From Ruminococcus sp. UBA7014 (GTDB lineage Bacteria > Bacillota > Clostridia > Oscillospirales > Ruminococcaceae), in assembly GCA_002449575.1 (NCBI GenBank), contig DJXC01000052.1:1-5054 (forward strand): DNA of 5,054 nt, given 5' to 3'. Positions 3,322 through 5,054 of the stretch are shown here, piece after piece. Each line of letters begins with the position of its first letter. Position 1 is the first letter of the stretch. The translations under genes and the position numbers were made by a program. The notes beneath the pieces are model-generated. The model ran no database searches and was not told where the DNA came from. It saw only the letters and a program-made list of their open reading frames with translations.

Positions 3322-5054
3322 ATGATTACAAAAACAATGACCAACCGTATGAAGGCCGCTGCTGTTGCTGCTGTGATGTGCATTTCCGCAGCAGGTGCAA
3401 TTATTCCGGAAACTGCTGCTTTCCTGACTTCTACATTTACAGTTTCTGCCGCAGCACTGGATACACTTGCTGTAACAGATGTTTATGAAGGCATGACCGG
3501 TGACCTCGCAGAGAGTGGGATTAAAAGTATCACTTTGCACCTGACAGCTGATTATACCGGTAATTTCTCTTATGGTTTCGGCATCGGCACAGATGCAACT
3601 CCCTACTGGATGGAATGGGACGGCAAAGGCTGGGTAGATACTGAAGGCGGTACAGTAGAAGTTCCAGGGATTTCCGTACCTGTTACAAAAGATAAGGAAA
3701 TTACTGTTACGATTGATACTTCTGAACTCAGCCTGAAATATAAAGATGAGTATAACAGCAAGTATGATGGTACATTCCAGTTCAGAAACTACTACAGTGG
3801 TAAAGACGGCACAATTACAATTAATAAGATTGTCGCTAACGAAACACCTGCCGCTACAGAAGCAACAGAAGAAGAAAGCGAAGAAGTGACTGAAAAAACT
3901 CCAGATGCTACAGAAGCAACAGAGAAAGAGGAAGTAACTGAAGTAACTGAAGCTACAGAAACACCTGCTTCCAGTAGTGAGGCAATAGCAACTTTAACAG
4001 ATAATACAAAATCTGCTGACAGCAAATACAGAGCTTTTACTGCTGACCTTGCAAAAAGCGGCATCAAGAATATCACTATCACTCTGGATACAGGAGACTA
4101 TGCTGGTTCTGTTTCCTACGGATTCGGTATTGGCATTGCAGATTCTCCCTACTGGATGGAATGGGACGGCAAAAGCTGGGTTGATACTTCTGACGGCGAA
4201 ACAGAAGTTGCTGGTACAAGCGTAAAGCCTGTTGACGGCGAAATTGTCATTGTTATTGATACTTCCAAGCTTGACCTGAAATATAAAGATGAATATAACA
4301 GCAAATATGATGGTGAATTTGAATTCCGGAATTATTACAGCGACGGAAATGAGATTGCTATCAAGTCTATTGAAGTCAACAGCACAAAGGAAGCAACTCC
4401 GCCGGCTTCTGACAGCACAGAACCTACCGAAGACGAACACTCTATGTCTATTAAAGACGGTCAGACCACCCACAACAAAAAAAGCGGCACATGGTCTTTC
4501 ACAGATAACGGTGACGGTACAGGCACGATGATTGCAACACAGGCTCGTCAGATTGAATTTGAAAAGCCGTTCACACTGACTCAGGGCTATGATGAAGAAT
4601 ATTATGTAAAAGAAGACAAGAACCCTGTAGAAGGCGTTGACCCGCTTAACAGCCATAAGTTCAATTATTCTGATTTTGGTATCGGTGGTATTGGTACTAG
4701 TGTTGTGATTGAATCCCTTCAGGCAACTATCCAGAGCAAGCAGAGTGTGAAAAACTTCATGTATGGCGGCGGTCTGAATGTTGAAAATCAGTCTCCCGCA
4801 GATACGGAATCTGCAAAAGCTGCCAAAGGTGTAGCAACTACTAAAGATGCAGGTTACTGGTATAATGACATGGGTCAGGATAAAATCGAGGAATTTGAAG
4901 CAGCAGGCGTGGAATTTGGTATTACTCCCGGTTACGGCTACTTCCTGAGTTCCGAAGATAATCAGCTCGGCGAATATTTCAGCGTTATCTGGGACGTTCC
5001 GGAAGCAGTAAAACCCTATGAAACAGCAGGTGCAATTTCTTTCCAGTACTGGTA
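3322..5054 (+). CDS. Secreted multi-modular repeat protein, partial (C-terminus beyond window)
   Basis: This gene is open to the right edge, with 577 codons plus two bases visible. The ATG at 3322 follows an AAAGGAAG site (3305-3312) at 9 nt. Residues 1 to about 46 form a signal peptide: a basic start (Lys4, Arg9, Lys11), a hydrophobic Ala-rich core (12-28) and a cleavage-like VSAAA at 41-45. Cys20 is not in a lipobox. Two homologous modules follow (about 55-173 and 236-353). Each has a PYWMEWDGK-x-WVDT block, LKYKDEYNSKYDG and FRNYYS, rich in aromatic residues and beta-strand-like. An acidic Thr-rich linker (174-234) joins them. A second short linker (355-372) leads to a different third module (from about 373), which includes GTWSFTDNGDGTGTM (389-403) and YFSVIWDVPEAVKPY (552-566). 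No catalytic motif, dockerin or anchor is seen so far. The style recalls extracellular carbohydrate-binding proteins of Ruminococcus, which is inference. It lies after the recR terminator with its own promoter, so it is unrelated to the repair operon. Confidence 0.92.
   Translation, partial: MITKTMTNRMKAAAVAAVMCISAAGAIIPETAAFLTSTFTVSAAALDTLAVTDVYEGMTGDLAESGIKSITLHLTADYTGNFSYGFGIGTDATPYWMEWDGKGWVDTEGGTVEVPGISVPVTKDKEITVTIDTSELSLKYKDEYNSKYDGTFQFRNYYSGKDGTITINKIVANETPAATEATEEESEEVTEKTPDATEATEKEEVTEVTEATETPASSSEAIATLTDNTKSADSKYRAFTADLAKSGIKNITITLDTGDYAGSVSYGFGIGIADSPYWMEWDGKSWVDTSDGETEVAGTSVKPVDGEIVIVIDTSKLDLKYKDEYNSKYDGEFEFRNYYSDGNEIAIKSIEVNSTKEATPPASDSTEPTEDEHSMSIKDGQTTHNKKSGTWSFTDNGDGTGTMIATQARQIEFEKPFTLTQGYDEEYYVKEDKNPVEGVDPLNSHKFNYSDFGIGGIGTSVVIESLQATIQSKQSVKNFMYGGGLNVENQSPADTESAKAAKGVATTKDAGYWYNDMGQDKIEEFEAAGVEFGITPGYGYFLSSEDNQLGEYFSVIWDVPEAVKPYETAGAISFQYW
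3484..3840 (+). repeat. Module repeat copy 1 in the secreted protein
   Basis: This is the first copy (residues about 55-173) of an internally duplicated module. The best-conserved parts are P94 to T107 (13 of 14 residues identical to copy 2) and L138 to S159 (20 of 22 identical). Identity is also high in the DNA: positions 3599-3627 match 4145-4173 exactly over 29 nt, and 3732-3749 match 4275-4292 exactly over 18 nt. The offset is 543-546 nt, so small codon insertions have occurred since duplication. Confidence 0.9.
3841..4023 (+). repeat. Acidic Thr/Glu/Ala-rich linker with short internal repeats
   Basis: Residues 174-234 are nearly all Thr, Glu, Ala, Ser, Val, Pro and Lys, with TEATE units. 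The DNA itself repeats: GCTACAGAAGCAACAGA occurs at 3853-3869 and 3907-3923 (54 nt apart), and GAAGTAACT is tandem at 3931-3939 and 3940-3948. The segment is probably flexible and may be glycosylated, separating the two modules in space. The length of such linkers can change by slippage or recombination. Confidence 0.8.
4027..4380 (+). repeat. Module repeat copy 2 in the secreted protein
   Basis: This is the second copy (residues about 236-353), starting at the YRAFTADLAKSGIKNITI segment, which aligns with YEGMTGDLAESGIKSITL in copy 1. It keeps all aromatic residues of the PYW block (Tyr277, Trp278, Trp281, Trp286) and of FRNYYS (335-340). Differences are concentrated in the middle (about 289-310), where copy 1 and copy 2 share little beyond a Val/Gly-rich pattern. 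Conserved aromatic residues with a divergent middle fit two functional binding modules, not one decaying copy. Confidence 0.9.
4438..5054 (+). other. Third, different module of the secreted protein, cut by the window edge
   Basis: From about residue 373 the sequence no longer resembles copies 1 and 2. It is rich in Gly, Tyr and Trp, with likely beta-strands (GTWSFTD, ISFQYW), a GIGGIGTSVVIESLQ stretch (453-467) and YFSVIWDVP (552-560). The last motif, ending in an FQYW block, recalls non-catalytic domains of Ruminococcus secreted proteins as I remember them; I could not name a family with confidence. The module is probably almost complete at the edge. Confidence 0.6.

Noticed and set aside
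3318..3384. Lipoprotein signal at Cys20 of the secreted protein
   Set aside because: The residues before the cysteine are AVM, with Met at -1, which does not fit a lipobox; an ordinary cleavage site further on (VSAAA) is more likely.
3792..4656. Two minus-strand frames opposite the secreted protein, rich in Ser, Val and Ala
   Set aside because: Their low-complexity composition is the complement of the Thr/Glu-rich linker and repeated modules; the + strand has signal peptide, ribosome site and promoter.
1..5054. CRISPR array, tRNA, insertion sequence or phage elements
   Set aside because: No regularly spaced short repeats, cloverleaf sequences, transposase-like frames or terminal repeats were seen.

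Overview
The window looks like a low-to-moderate-GC Firmicutes chromosome, most likely Ruminococcus or a close relative in the Oscillospiraceae. Two things suggest this: the gene order SRP RNA - dnaX - ybaB/ebfC - recR, which is a common Firmicutes arrangement, and a final gene encoding a multi-modular secreted protein with Thr/Glu/Ala-rich linkers and Trp/Tyr-rich repeats, as in fibre-degrading ruminococci. The genus is an inference from protein style; no 16S or other marker is present.

Layout. Positions 1-303 are AT-rich and have no convincing complete gene. They hold two divergent extended -10 promoters, one reading left out of the window and one reading right, with two AT-rich inverted repeats between them. 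Positions 304-434 encode the small bacterial SRP RNA (ffs). Its long closing helix is followed directly by a T7 run and so also looks like its terminator. Then come dnaX (460-2034, clamp-loader gamma/tau), ybaB/ebfC (2081-2428, nucleoid-associated protein) and recR (2432-3034, recombination mediator). All three lie on the + strand, closely spaced, and end at a strong 15-bp hairpin terminator (3037-3071). They look like one replication/repair operon. Because dnaX has no visible promoter of its own, its transcription seems to come through the SRP RNA.

Positions 3072-3321 are a second AT-rich intergenic region. It contains an extended -10 promoter flanked by GTGAACA-type repeats and a leader of roughly 100 nt. 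From 3322 to the right edge runs a large secreted protein that continues beyond the window (577 codons visible). It has a signal peptide, two near-identical modules of about 118 residues separated by an acidic Thr-rich linker, and the start of a different third module. No catalytic domain, dockerin or anchor is seen, so its function is unresolved. An extracellular carbohydrate-binding or surface role is the best guess.

The housekeeping part is ordinary. The points most worth following are the internally duplicated secreted protein and its promoter repeats, the dependence of dnaX on reading past the SRP RNA terminator, and the T10 tract inside the SRP RNA promoter spacer.
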